The notes beneath the pieces were generated by a model, which saw only the letters and a list, made by a program, of their open reading frames with translations, searched no databases and had not been told where the DNA came from. From Aphelenchoides besseyi (taxonomy: Eukaryota; Nematoda; Chromadorea; Rhabditida; Aphelenchoididae), in assembly GCA_024699855.1 (NCBI GenBank), contig JAMPIQ010000001.1:2480001-2544000 (forward strand): 64,000 nucleotides of DNA, written 5' to 3'. Below are positions 1 through 11,400 of this stretch, in pieces. The number at the start of each line of letters is the position of its first letter. Position 1 is the stretch's first letter. Made by a program: the position numbers and the translations under genes.

Positions 1-2180
1 ACTTTTGCTCTTCGACGATGTTCTCGTGTTTCTGCAGTCGAAAAACAACCAACTTCACTTCTTTTCCAACAAAAACCAAGTAGCTTTTACTGACAAATAG
101 CTTCATAAACAGAATCATTTAAGGCAAGTATTCTTCCTCTCTCAACGCTGCTTATTCGTGAGATGCCTCGCTCAAACGAACTGATGCTCATCGAACCAAT
201 GACTCCGGATATGTGTCAATTGAAGTTCAACAATCGCTCGGACATGAATCAATGGATGCAGGCGTTGAAAGACGCACAAGCCATGGCACCCAAATTCGGT
301 ACATCAAAAGAAGTGACCTTTGAAAATGTTATTTTAGTTCGTTTGTCAAATCGAAAGATGAACATTGAAGGGAAATTCGGACAGAACGTTGGTCGAAATA
401 CCGAAGTTTCGGAAGAAACTAAATACAACGAAGAGCTACAGAAATGGGAAGATCGATTGGACGAAATTTTCCGTGAGTTTAATCGTAATTTGCAACTCTC
501 TAGTGTTCATTTAAGTGTCACGGATAAACAAAGAATCCAAATTAAAATTGTACATGGAAGAGCGAATGGCGTTCATGGACGATTTGCGAAATCATTTGCT
601 CAACTTTCCAAATTCCACAAACTTCGACTTCAACGCATCGTCTTCGAGCAAAACACGGGAATTGACGAAGGTAGATGAAGTACTTGTGATGGCAACAACT
701 TCAAGATTTGCAGATGAAAGCTCTGTTGAACACCCACTTTTCCGATCTTCGTGCTTTTCGTCGCACTGCCTTGGACAAACGTAAATGAGATGAAGTCGGA
801 TTAACATTATGGTTGATTTTAGTTGTCGAACGAGCTCAAAAATTCCGCGATTCAGACATTTCCTCATTCTTCGACGATTTACAAGAACTTTACCATCCGA
901 CCAGTTCCGATTCTGCCGCTCTTTCTTCCTCTTCGAACGACGAGAATTCGGAGAAACCGTCAACTTCGGCGAGTAGTCGAAAACCCCGTCGCTCCAAAAC
1001 TTGGAACTACGGTAATGCGGAGAGCATTTATCAAAGTATGTTGATTGCTACCTCATAACTATTGAATGTGTATTCAGAAGAAGGAGTCAGAAGACATACG
1101 ACTATGCCAAAAATGCAATCCTTTGCGCATCATCCGTTGATTGAAGAAGACGGCGAGGATGTTCGACTTGATGAGCAGTTGCAACGTTTACCAGTAAGTC
1201 ACACAACCCTCTTTTTTTGTTGTACTCTTGTTTTGAAGGTCAATTTGAATTCGAAAACACGACGTGTAGCCACCGAAATTATCCTCGAAAACCTCAGACT
1301 CCGCGACCAAAATGATCAACTTCGTGAAGAGAACGCTCGGTGAGTCATTTCCAACGGTCTGTCGACGTCTCTGATTCATTTAGCAATGCCATGCACTTGG
1401 CAGCCATTCGAGCGCGCAAAACACCGTTCGCCGAAACCACAGAGAAGTTGGAGTCGTTGAGACAAAAGCAGGAAGAAGTTCAGAACAAAGAAGTGACTTT
1501 TCGACGAGAATACGAAAAGCGATTGGAAGAACTCAAGCAATGGGAAGAGGAGCTTCGATCTCGTGAAGTAAGTTAACTTCATTTTTGCTGCAAATCCCTC
1601 GAAGTTTTTCGAAAGGTGTGTTCGGCAAATATTGTCGGTAAACGAGAAAAGTGGGTAAATCGATCGGTTTTGATATGCGCGCGCGTCGGGTGTAATTAAT
1701 CTGCACCGCCACTTAACTCGTCTGTTTGTGCTCCTCAAATGAGGACAACGAGATTCTCTCGAGAGAATAAGCGGCATATCAAAAAGAAGTCGATCAACTC
1801 AACAGTTTTCTCGTTCAATTGCGCAACTTTTTGTGGTCAAGTCGATTGCTTTTCGGTACGATCACTTACCCCGGACTTATGTTTGGTTTGTAATCACGCA
1901 ACATTTGTAGAATGAGCTTGTTGAGCGAACGCAAACGCTAAACGACGAGCGATCCGGTCGACCGGATTCGGCCAATTCGTCCGGAATCAGTCGAGACACA
2001 AGCTTCCGAGGCGGTGCAGTCATTCTCGATCAACGCCAATCATCGCCGTAAGTGAACGAACATCAACGAAACTGAATAACACTTAGGTCCGCAACGATGA
2101 CCAAACCACAGAACTCCGTTGAAAAACCCGTCCCAAAACATTTGGCCGAATCGAAACCCAAACGTCGAACCAAAAACTGA
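1..2180 (+). CDS. RhoGEF, C-terminal part (PH domain plus coiled coil), 5' end outside window
   Basis: This is the 3' end of a Dbl-family guanine nucleotide exchange factor for Rho GTPases; the catalytic DH domain lies upstream of the window. Exon 1 (2-79) encodes the PH-domain strand LLLFDDVLVFLQ. It joins exon 2 (124-472) across a 44-nt intron to give SILPLSTLLIREM and later NQWMQALKDA, the end of a PH domain. The order and spacing resemble ARHGEF2, AKAP13 and ARHGEF18 more than PDZ-RhoGEF. Further exons are 516-670, 714-780, 823-1035, 1078-1193, 1239-1339 and 1384-1567, then probable exons near 1785-1850, 1911-2049 and 2087-2180. After the PH domain come a Ser-rich linker and a long charged coiled coil (about 1240-1567), as in GEF-H1-like proteins. 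The tail is basic (KRRTKN) and ends at 2180. An AATAAA lies near 2287. The exon arrangement between 1568 and 2040 is uncertain. Confidence 0.8.
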
Positions 2181-2437
2181 TGCATTTTATCACACTGCAA
2201 ATGTTGCTCTCTGATTTTTCTGATTACCGGTTATAATATGATTTTGGTCTTTTTTACTACGTGTTCTTATTTTTTTAACATTATCGAATAAACTCCATTT
2301 ATTAAAGGACAAATCTATAGATAAACTTGAAGGTATAACTGGTTAGTTGGAGAGCTGTGAAGGAACTAGGAGCGTAAAGAAGTGACCCACGATTGATTAT
2401 GATCGTCCTAAACGATGAAGTCATCAGACATTATTGA

Positions 2438-3112
2438 TCAACAGATTACTTGATTGTCTTGAACTTTCTTTGCTTTTTGTTTGCTTGGAACATCGTTGTA
2501 TTCGATTCGCGTGTCCAAATTGAATGCCGGTTTCTCTTTCATTTTCGCTAAACAAACCTAAATGGTTTTCCAAGATCTTCTTTCTTACACGCAGTGGTTC
2601 CGGTGTTATACAATCGATTGATGGACTCGTCGTTATGATGTCGATGGGCGCCGTTGGATGATCGACGATCTTTCTGAATCACTCGGTTGTTTTAATTTGA
2701 GTTCAGTCGAACTTACCGAATGAGAACGTGGTTTAGTTGACATTGTTCGAAGTGTTACTGACGTTTAAGAATGAAATCTTGCAAACTGAGTTGGCGGTGT
2801 TTATAAACGACAGAAACTCGTTTGTTCTCGTGCTTTCCTGTTTCATGAGTTGCCGTTAACAACCCTCGATCCGTGTTTTTGTCAACAAGTCCGAACCATA
2901 GATACACTTTGGCATGTATAATTAACTGGACTTCCGTCTTCGTTGCCGATTCTTGTGCAGAAAACAAAAGACGTAAATAGTGAATTATATGAAGAGGTCA
3001 TCAGCTTTGAGTAATTGCAGTGTTTCATGACCAAAGCGGCGGAATTCAATCGTTTGGACGGTTAATCCGGACGCCGGCACATGAGGATGACCGTTGAATC
3101 GCGAGATCATCC
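2438..3112 (-). CDS. Unrecognised multi-exon gene (3' part)
   Basis: Minus-strand coding potential with consistent splice phases: exon 2759-2951, intron 2674-2758, exon 2591-2673, intron 2548-2590, exon 2438-2547 with stop TGA at 2438-2440. The exons read ...AKVYLWFGLVDKNTDRGLL..., then IVDHPTAPIDIITTSP..., then KPAFNLDTRIEYNDVP, ending DNQVIC. Phases (CA|A, C|CG) fit at both junctions. A further open stretch upstream, to an acceptor-like TTTCAAG near 3113, reads KPIWMISRFNGHPHVPASGL. Its junction to the 2951 exon is not resolved, because a stop (TAA near 2984) lies in the direct frame. I do not recognise the family. The WFG block is vaguely reminiscent of a beta-rich domain, but no function is inferred. 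The 5' end is not identified. Confidence 0.4.
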
Positions 3113-5313
3113 AAATCGGTTTCTTGAAATCAAATACACCGCTCAGTTCGAATCAAAATTGTTTACAGTACACAAAACACAAAGATGATTTCGAATTTAT
3201 CCCAACCCCCGTATTGTTGCCATTCAAGTTTTTCGGTTTGTTATTTCGAGTTGTTGGGTTTACGACCGTTGAGTTTGCATTCTGAATGTTCTTATCAGTG
3301 AGAATTCGAAAACAAAGTGTCCCGGACATCATTTTTCATTCATGTTAATTTTGTCAAGCCGTCAAATATTGTCGAGCGTTTATTACGTTTTGGTTGTTCG
3401 TTGACAAGTGCGATAAGCCGCCTTAGAAACGACAATTCAAAGCCGATCAAAGTTGTCGTCCGAATGCCAATCCGCTTCAATTTCGAAGTTTGAGACCCTA
3501 AAACGTTTGTTCAACGGATCATAGCAACCAGTGAAAAAATGCGAACCGAATTACACGTACACAAATTTTGGATCGATTTTTGCACTTTGGAAGCTGACAA
3601 AAACCCATTGGTTCTTATCATCTTGGGAAGCGAACGGTCGCCATACAACCAACAATCGAGAACATCAGATATTTTTTGTTTGTATTCCGAATCATGTCGT
3701 TTGTTTCACAAATTAGACAAAAATGTTAAGAACCCTTTCGTTTCTATGAACTGAAAGAATTGGAACAAAATGAAATGTGTCAGGTTGATGAATGAGCTGT
3801 CAATCGAACAAAGCCAAGAAATGTGTGAAAGTGAGAAGAGAGATCGAATTTCGCACACTGATGATCGTGAACATCCAATCGATTACAACGTTTTCGACCA
3901 CTCACATTTCAGTGAAACACATGTTTTCCGCCATTTGCTCGCCTTTCACCGAAGGTCACAAATTGTGGCACTTCGCTTTTGCCGCCGTCATCTTTTGGCC
4001 AATAAGTGATTAATAAACGACAAGAGTGAATCGAGAAGAAATGTTTTCTTTAGTTCGCTACCGTATCAAAACCGCTTCCCTATCCTCTTCTCCGCCGAAT
4101 CAAACGTCGTCGAGATTAATTGGATCTTCTACAAATTTGCTCGTTTGTTTCGGTTTATGTTTACGATTCCGAAGAACGCGGTCGATTTTGATCGATTGGC
4201 ACGCGTTGTTTTGCGCAACGTTTACGACTTATGAACTTGGTTGAAGATGATTTAGGGTCGAGATCTTGTTCCCAACCCAATTGGTTGTAATTTATTGCAA
4301 TCGAGAGGTCAATTCACGTAACTTGCTGTTAAACAAAGACATCAATTCTGTTAGGGAAAAGAGCTCGTATTTTGGTTTCGAGAGCAGTACATGAAGCGGA
4401 TGATCTTCCCGGAAAGGAAAATCGTCGTTTCAGAGTCTCTGTTGGGTTTTCTGCTTTACCGCTCATCTTACGAATCGACCGTTTTCTTTTTGTCGGAAGA
4501 AAAAGCGGAAATTGAAGAGAAACGAGATGGTCCAACAGAATCGGGATGTTTGACAAGGATTTCATTTCCTCTTAAGAAATTTCGAAGAAACTCGTGTCCG
4601 TTGGTGTTGTATTAGACTGCGTATTCGGCTATTTGAGTAACATCCGGACGGAAAGAAGCGCCGTCGGGAATTCAATCGACCATTCATTAGCGTTGAACTT
4701 CGACTTATGGGCAAAAGTGAGAAAGAAGTGTTAGGGTTCTGTTTTCCGGAGTGAACTCGAGATTTTCCACGACAAATGTAAACAGTTTGCGTTTCGACGA
4801 TTAGTTTGGATTCGTGAAAGCGATAACGCCGTTGGCTTCGGATCTCGTCAGGGTCCGAATCATAAGTGTAATCGCAACGAATGCGCCACAAGTTTGTTTG
4901 AGTAGTTTGCGAGCACACGGCGATACGATCTGCGCATTCGATTAATTAACCTCTCAGACTGTTAATCTCAAGGGTTCTGCATCGATGTTTTGCAATGCTC
5001 GAACAGAAGAAATGCGTACGCTTGCGGAGTAACACAACAATTTGCTCTTGAAAAAGGGGTCTTTATTTTCAATTGTTAAAGTACATAACTCAAATATTAC
5101 ACACACAAAGTTGCCCAATATGAAAGGCATATTATCAATTGGAAGAAAAACAACTATGCTTTTTAAAATACATTATAAACACCTGGTCCACCTAAACGGT
5201 TTGAACATCTTTCGAGAGATAGTCGAAGCAACGAAGAAGAACACAAAGAAGCTCTAGTTAATTAGTCTGATTGGAATAGTTAAAGAAGAACACACGGGAC
5301 ATTTGGGCTCGTT
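3113..5313. other. Intergenic or unresolved, no confident gene
   Basis: About 2.2 kb between the unrecognised minus-strand gene and the last exon of the Iroquois gene. Several 60-120 codon open frames exist on both strands (for example minus 4562-4918), but they overlap each other, lack convincing splice partners and show no recognisable motif. Upstream exons of the 2.4-3.1 kb gene could be hidden here. Confidence 0.5.
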
Positions 5314-8300
5314 TCAGTGAGGTGTTACCGACTTTGGAGTTTCGGCTTTCTGGTCTGTGGGATCGGGTTTGATGCCTGAAATTGGAGTTCATGAGTCTTT
5401 TCGAGTTGTTTGATCAATTTTTGGTGAAACAATTGCGCATTCTTACAATTTCCGATTGCAACTTGAAATGCGAATAACGAGCGGAATCGGGTTGTCGATA
5501 ATTTACGACCCAAAACAATCGCAGTAAACGTTTTGAAGCAAACAAAAGCGGAAGTCGAAGCGGCCAGTGGGTTGTCTATTCTACTTCGTGTTGGAATCAT
5601 TGACACAGTTGATTTGTCGTAATTTATTGCTTATTACAAGCCCCGCACGCCAATTGATATCAAGTTTAACATCAATGGACACGTTCTTTCGCAGACATGC
5701 CAGCAACCAAAATGCGATGTCGCCGCATTTATTATAATCGTAATTTTGATTAATACCCGCAGACCGAAGAGCCTCCGATCGCCGTCGTCGCCGTTCAATT
5801 TATGTGATTTGTTAATCGAGATGACAAACATCGCTTGTTAAACTTGGGGGCGAAGATTTAACTGTTAAATTCGACGTTTTCGCGAAAACTGACTACTGTG
5901 TTAGTTCGAAAGATAAATGGAATGTAAACGAACAGAAAAAAGTACTGCGTTCTCGTTAATTTGAACCGATAAGCGAGCAGAAACGAACGGCCCACGAAAT
6001 GTGTTTCGAGACACCAAACTTATCAAACAAAAACCGCCGTTTCGCTAATCCGGTGATAATGATCGTGTAAGAAGTAAGACGCCATTATCCTCACCCGATG
6101 ATAAGAACAGAAAACCAACTCACCATTGGCCGCATTGTTGTTTGTTGTGCTGTTACTTTCGTTGGTTGTCGATGAGCTCGTGTCGGCTGGATCGGGTGTT
6201 GTTGTCGGCTGTTCGACACTGTTGGAAGAGGACTGCGCTGAGGTTGTCGCTCGTGGATGATTGTTCGTTGGGCTGTCGGAAGCGGATGACGAAGCGCGAG
6301 TGTTCGATGTTACATTGGCGCTGCTTGAACTCGGCATTGTTCCGGGCATTGGGAAATGTGTAGGCGGAACGGTCGCAGCAGCAGATCTCACTATATTGGC
6401 AAACTGTTGAGCGGCCATCATTTGTAAAAGATTGTTGTTCATCGGATTCATAGCAGCAAACGGCGGAACCGAACCAGCAGCCATGTTCTGTTGCATTGCC
6501 CCGAACATTGCCATCATCTGCGGATTCCATGAGACTGGCGGGTGGGTAGTTGGTGCCGGATGAAATGGGAAAACGCCGCCGAATGTCGGTGCACTTGCAG
6601 CAAACTGATTGGCCATTGAAGCGGCCATCGATTGAGGTGTTCCGTTGGCGGCACTTGAGGCAGCGGGTGTTGATGGCGGAGTCAACTTGACTCGTTCATT
6701 CGGTGATCGATTTCGTTGTTCGGTTAGCGTATCAATCGACCAAATTTTCTTTTGACTTTTAGCTGCCGGTACTTCCGAATCGTTCGTCGTGTCGAGCGAT
6801 CGTTTTGTCGGTTTTCTTTCCTCAACTTTTATGTTTAACTCTAAAAGAATCGGTATTGAATTTGCGTTTCTCGTTTCACGTAACACACCTTTTCGGTCCT
6901 CGTTCGAGTTGATACTCAAACTCGGCGAAGAGGCGTCTCCCGTTCCGTCCAAATCGGCCAAATCATCGTCGTCTTCATCACCTTGTCGATTTCGTGGCGA
7001 CCAAGTCATTTTGTTCTCCTTCTTGAGACGACGTCTGGCGTTTGCGAACCAAGTTGAAACCTGTAAACATTGACCGTTTATGGAGTTAATCTCAAATGTC
7101 ACGATTTGCGGGGATTATCGATCTCTTAAGTGTGAGGCCATGAATCGATGACACATTCGAGGGTGCAAAGAGGTCCGTTTTGTTTGTGTTATTATGCGCA
7201 ATTGCATTCAATTTATTCGATCCAGTTCGAAAGCTTATAATCCGGACGCGATGTCCTTTAATCCACACCTCTTTAGTTGTGCTGCGTGCGAAGAAGTACA
7301 ACTGGCGACCATAATACCAATTCACCACCCACCATCAAACTTTACAGTATCTCCCTCGTTTTGTTTGTAGGTCCCGTTGCAATAGAAAACAACGACGTTT
7401 TGACTCGCACATAATCGCATTTTCTTTCCCTCAACACGTGTCATTGTTCGTGCGCAATCTACGACTCTCAAATCGCTCGAAGTACCGTAACCTCATGAAA
7501 CTTATTGAAAAGGAAATTACTTTGCAAAAGAAATGAGTATAATTATTGAACGGACATTCGACCATCACACACAACTTATTTCCGTGTACTCAGGGGAATC
7601 GGCAAAATGGATCAATGCTCAGGCGGCTGATCGATCGAAATTATGAGCGGACCCCGAGATTTTTCGGAAAACGGCGATTACACGACTCGACTTTTCGGTG
7701 GATGTTTTTGAGAGCAAAAAACCGGAAGATCGAAAACGGTAATTGACCTTCTAACTAAATCGTTCGGGTCCCGAAAAAGCAAAAGAACCCACCTGCGTGA
7801 GAGTCATTCTGGTGATGACTGCAAGCATCATCTTCTCGGCTTTGTTCGGATAAGGATATTTGTGGTGTTGTTGAAGCCATTGTTTCAACGGCAACGTCAC
7901 TTCACGAGTCGCATTCTTACGTCGTCCCGCATCCAGTCCACAATATCCGGGTATTTGAATGCCGTTCGCGAAAAAGGAAGCGAAGGGATTGGCGGCCATC
8001 ATTTCGGGATGCATTTCCTAGAAACGAAATAAAACAAAATCAGAACTCAAAACTCACGGCCATCATGTTCGGCGGATACATGGCGAACGGCAGACCCGCA
8101 ACTCCACGATTGTTGGCAAGAAGTGCACGAAAAGCGGGATTGTCGGGATTGGACGCCGCCGCAGCTAATGGATGTTGAATGGGCGAGGATTGAGCGGAAT
8201 TCGGAGCCATCTGATCATAATTGAATATCCGTTGATACTCGGGGCTGTTCATCAACATGTCGAAAACGTTTTCGTTCAACATCGGGGCCGGTGATTGTTT

Positions 8301-8435
8301 TCCGTTGGTGACGTTCGACGTTGCAGGAGCTTTTTGGGAGTTGTTGGCAGACTGTTGAATTTGATGGATCAACTGCATGTACATGCGTTGTTGTTCAGCT
8401 GAAGGCGACGAGTTCTGAGATGGTAGGTTGCTCAT
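5314..8435 (-). CDS. irx: Iroquois-class TALE homeobox transcription factor
   Basis: A DNA-binding developmental regulator of the Iroquois family. Exons (minus): 8435-8058, 8017-7793, 7060-6124 and a probable last exon 5375-5314, giving about 533 aa. The homeodomain spans exons 2 and 3. It begins [16 protein letters not shown], carries the TALE three-residue insertion (YPYP in the helix 1-2 loop), and ends with [20 protein letters not shown], which is characteristic of Iroquois. Intron 2 (732 nt) interrupts the homeobox just before helix 3 (TQ|VSTWF). An acidic patch (GDEDDDD) follows, and KKIWSI further on matches the start of the Iro box. Long Asn/Ser/Thr/Met-rich low-complexity regions flank these. 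Introns of 732 and 748 nt contrast with the usual 40-50 nt here. A 63-nt segment (6826-6888) has GT..AG ends but is open in frame, so it could be an optional intron. If the 5314-5375 exon is wrong, the frame reads on to a stop at 6023. C. elegans irx-1 is the expected relative. Confidence 0.9.
7061..7792 (-). other. Long intron of the Iroquois gene inside the homeobox
   Basis: This 732-nt intron separates TLTQ from VSTWF. It starts GTGGGT after 7793 and ends TTTACAG at 7061. It is more than ten times the usual intron length in this window. No convincing ORF or RNA gene was seen in it. Its length may reflect embedded regulatory sites (inference). Confidence 0.7.
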
Positions 8436-11400
8436 CGCTCTGCAGCCATTAAGTTAGAAAAGGGCGTTACGGCAAATTAGCTCACGAATACGAATCGATT
8501 ATTCACGCATTTAAAGTAATAAGCACGCGGAAACGCAAAGATTGTGTTTATTTATCCCAAATGTTGCCGCTATCTCGTGGTCATGATTACAGAACCGGCG
8601 ATCAATGGCAACAAGTGTATCGCTTTCGGGTCACTAGCACATCTTTTGCCCTGTAATCTGCCGAATAACCACCGGCCATAATGTCAAAGGTTTGTAGCTC
8701 GTGGTTCATAGCACTTGTCGCTTTGGATCAAAGTAAGAATTCAAATTTTCTAAAGAGCAAAACTTCGTACTTTGCGGTTATGTTTTGGCATGTCGCCGAT
8801 TGAATCATCGATCTTTCGTTTTCTTCCAAGCATGTTCTCTTCTTGAGCAAACATGCGGCAAACACGAAACAAATAAAGAAAGAAGATGCGTGAGGCAAGA
8901 CGGCAGTTGATCGAAGACTTCCGTTTGTTTTCTACGATTATGTGCGCTTATGAATGATGCGCATTGACGACAAACGGCAGATGCCCCCTCTACATCGATT
9001 CATCAACTCTCGTCCGATGTGTCGGCGTTTACAATGTTCCGCACTTCCCTTTTGATTGTACGACAAGAACGACGATTGACGCCGCTCGTCAGCTATGCGG
9101 CTCGTCATTTCGTGAGTACAAAACCATTCCCCCAACAGAAGAAGAGCATACGGTGCGGGCCTAGAGAAGGTCAATGCAAAATCGGACGTTTGTCGTTATT
9201 GAATGGTTTACATTTGAAGAATCAGCGACCAGAAAAGATGGAACGATGACACCCCGTGGTTGGGCAAAAACGGCAGGTGTAAATCGGAAATTCCAACATT
9301 GCGGCATGTCAACTGTTGAGCGTGGCGTCTTAGCAGATTTTAAGTGAGTTGCACGGATTGCGCTTCTTATCCCCGCTTGAAGCAAAAACAGCGGGAGAAC
9401 GTTAATTTTTTTGATTTTAGAGGGTGACGACCGAAGGACAAGTTAATTTTCATATGACGCCCTCTTCAACTCCTCCAACATCTAAAAAGCAAATTGTACG
9501 ATTCCAACAAACTCATGAATAAAAACGTTCAATGAAGTAACAGAACTCGCAATCCTGTGGTTTCGGAATCGAACTGTTCGGTCACGTTGGAAAGATGTGG
9601 AAACACACGACCCGAAACCCAACTAACACGGTCATTACAATAATTCGACGATTCAAGAGATTATGATGAGCATAACAAGCGAAGAGAATCGAAATGAAAG
9701 TAATCAGTTCGCGCATCATGATCGTTGTCGTTTTTTTAAACGAGTTCCCGCCCGTTTACCGCTTTTCTTTGGGTTTCCCATTTCGGACGACAAGTTGTAA
9801 TCACTATCAAAACATTTAACTTTACAGCTTCCAACGGGGGAGCGCGCGAAAAGTTTCGAGGTGAAGCGTGTGGCCGCCAAAACAACAGACCTTCTTGTCT
9901 GTGAGTTTGAATCGATTTGACGTGTTTGATGACGGTTAAAATGCGCGAAATCACACGAGTAGTCGGATGTCTGAACCATCGAAATTATGACAACTGAGGT
10001 CGAGACACCAAAGAACTTGCAAACAGCGGGACGGGAGTCACAAACGAAAAGGGTGAGGCAGAGCCGACAAGACAAATGTGCTGCAAAATCAGTCGTCTTG
10101 TTCATCATCATTGCTACATGATCGTCAATTGCATGGTCCCGCCCATTTTTTTAATTTTGCTCAACATTCAACGAACATGACAAGTGCAATAAAAACGGGA
10201 AACCCGAAGAGACGAATGATTGGTTGGTTATTGAAAGGCGGAGCATTCGGACCAATAGACTGTCGAAAGGGGCGGGAGGGATTAAACGACGGTTGAAGGC
10301 TGCCGCTTGGCTTGTTATTTGGCCGCAAAACGATTCTGTTCAACATGATCTCCGGAGCCCCCCACTTGTCAAACACAACGACCTCCGGATTCCGAGCACG
10401 TTAAACGCCGAAAGGGGCGGAGTCGGTGTGGCTCATTGGGTAGACAAGTGGAATCGTATCGTGCAGTCCCTTCACCGAATTGACTTTGCTTTGTGTGTTA
10501 TACGAAAAAAAGAAGTGAAAACTAAAGTGGCCATACAGTCATCGCGAATTGAGAAAGCTTTTGTGTACGAGGCAGAATTACTCGAGACCGTTTTGTTTTC
10601 CAACCAGCGGATAAGAATCGAGAATCGTTGAGGGCCAAAGCTTCTTAACGCCGCGCCCGACCATTCTTATTGTTCATGTTGAGTTGTGTGTATGACACGA
10701 GCACTATAAACGTTAAAGACGAGTACGGTAAGGTGAATAGTTGGGCGTCAATGTCTTGGAATTGAATGCGGCGCGTGGGAACACGATCCGAAAGGAAAGT
10801 GGAGTGCCAACGACCAATTCGAAGCTTGAGAGGTTGAGAAATTCGAAGCCCTGATGAACAATAGTCGGATTCACAGGTCCCAATTGGCAAGAATAGGCGC
10901 GTACGGTCGATTGTCGTTCGATGAAACCGCAAAACCCTAACAACCGATTTTGTATGAACAGCGGACAGAAGGATGAGCGTAAAATCCGAACACATGATCT
11001 CATGAAATGACAAGTGTGGGCAAGAACGAATTGACTACGATCATCGACAACAACAGAAACAGCATCCGTGCAAAGTGTTCACGGACGTTGTAGAAACTAA
11101 AATAACTCGGAACCGTTTGCGGAGATGTCCGTTGGGCGATCAATCGTGCAGATTAGACGAATGAAACGGATATTCCACCTTGTCACGCACAATCAAAACA
11201 ACCGCGCACACGCGTCAACTTCTCGATTAACGTGGAGGTCGATATTCGAAAAACAAAATCCAATTCCGACAACTCTCGATCGGCAGCTGGTGAACTTGAC
11301 CGTGCGAATTCGTCTGACTCGTCGTCAGTCGTCTACCAAACTTGGGCCGAAACCGATTGTAAACCGGGAGAGTATTTTGCGACACTCTTGAGGCGTCGAG

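Noticed and set aside
4329..4918. Minus-strand frames of 78 and 118 codons
   Set aside because: Parts look protein-like (TYDSDPDEIRSQRRYRFH), but no consistent splice joins or family match could be built.
5918..5928. TGGAATGTAAA, the 5' end of miR-1
   Set aside because: The rest of the miRNA differs and no pairing arm was found upstream or downstream; it is probably chance.
9716..10631. Open frames of 131 and 135 codons on opposite strands
   Set aside because: Neighbouring open frames on both strands in this region with no motif or splice partner point to low stop density, not genes.
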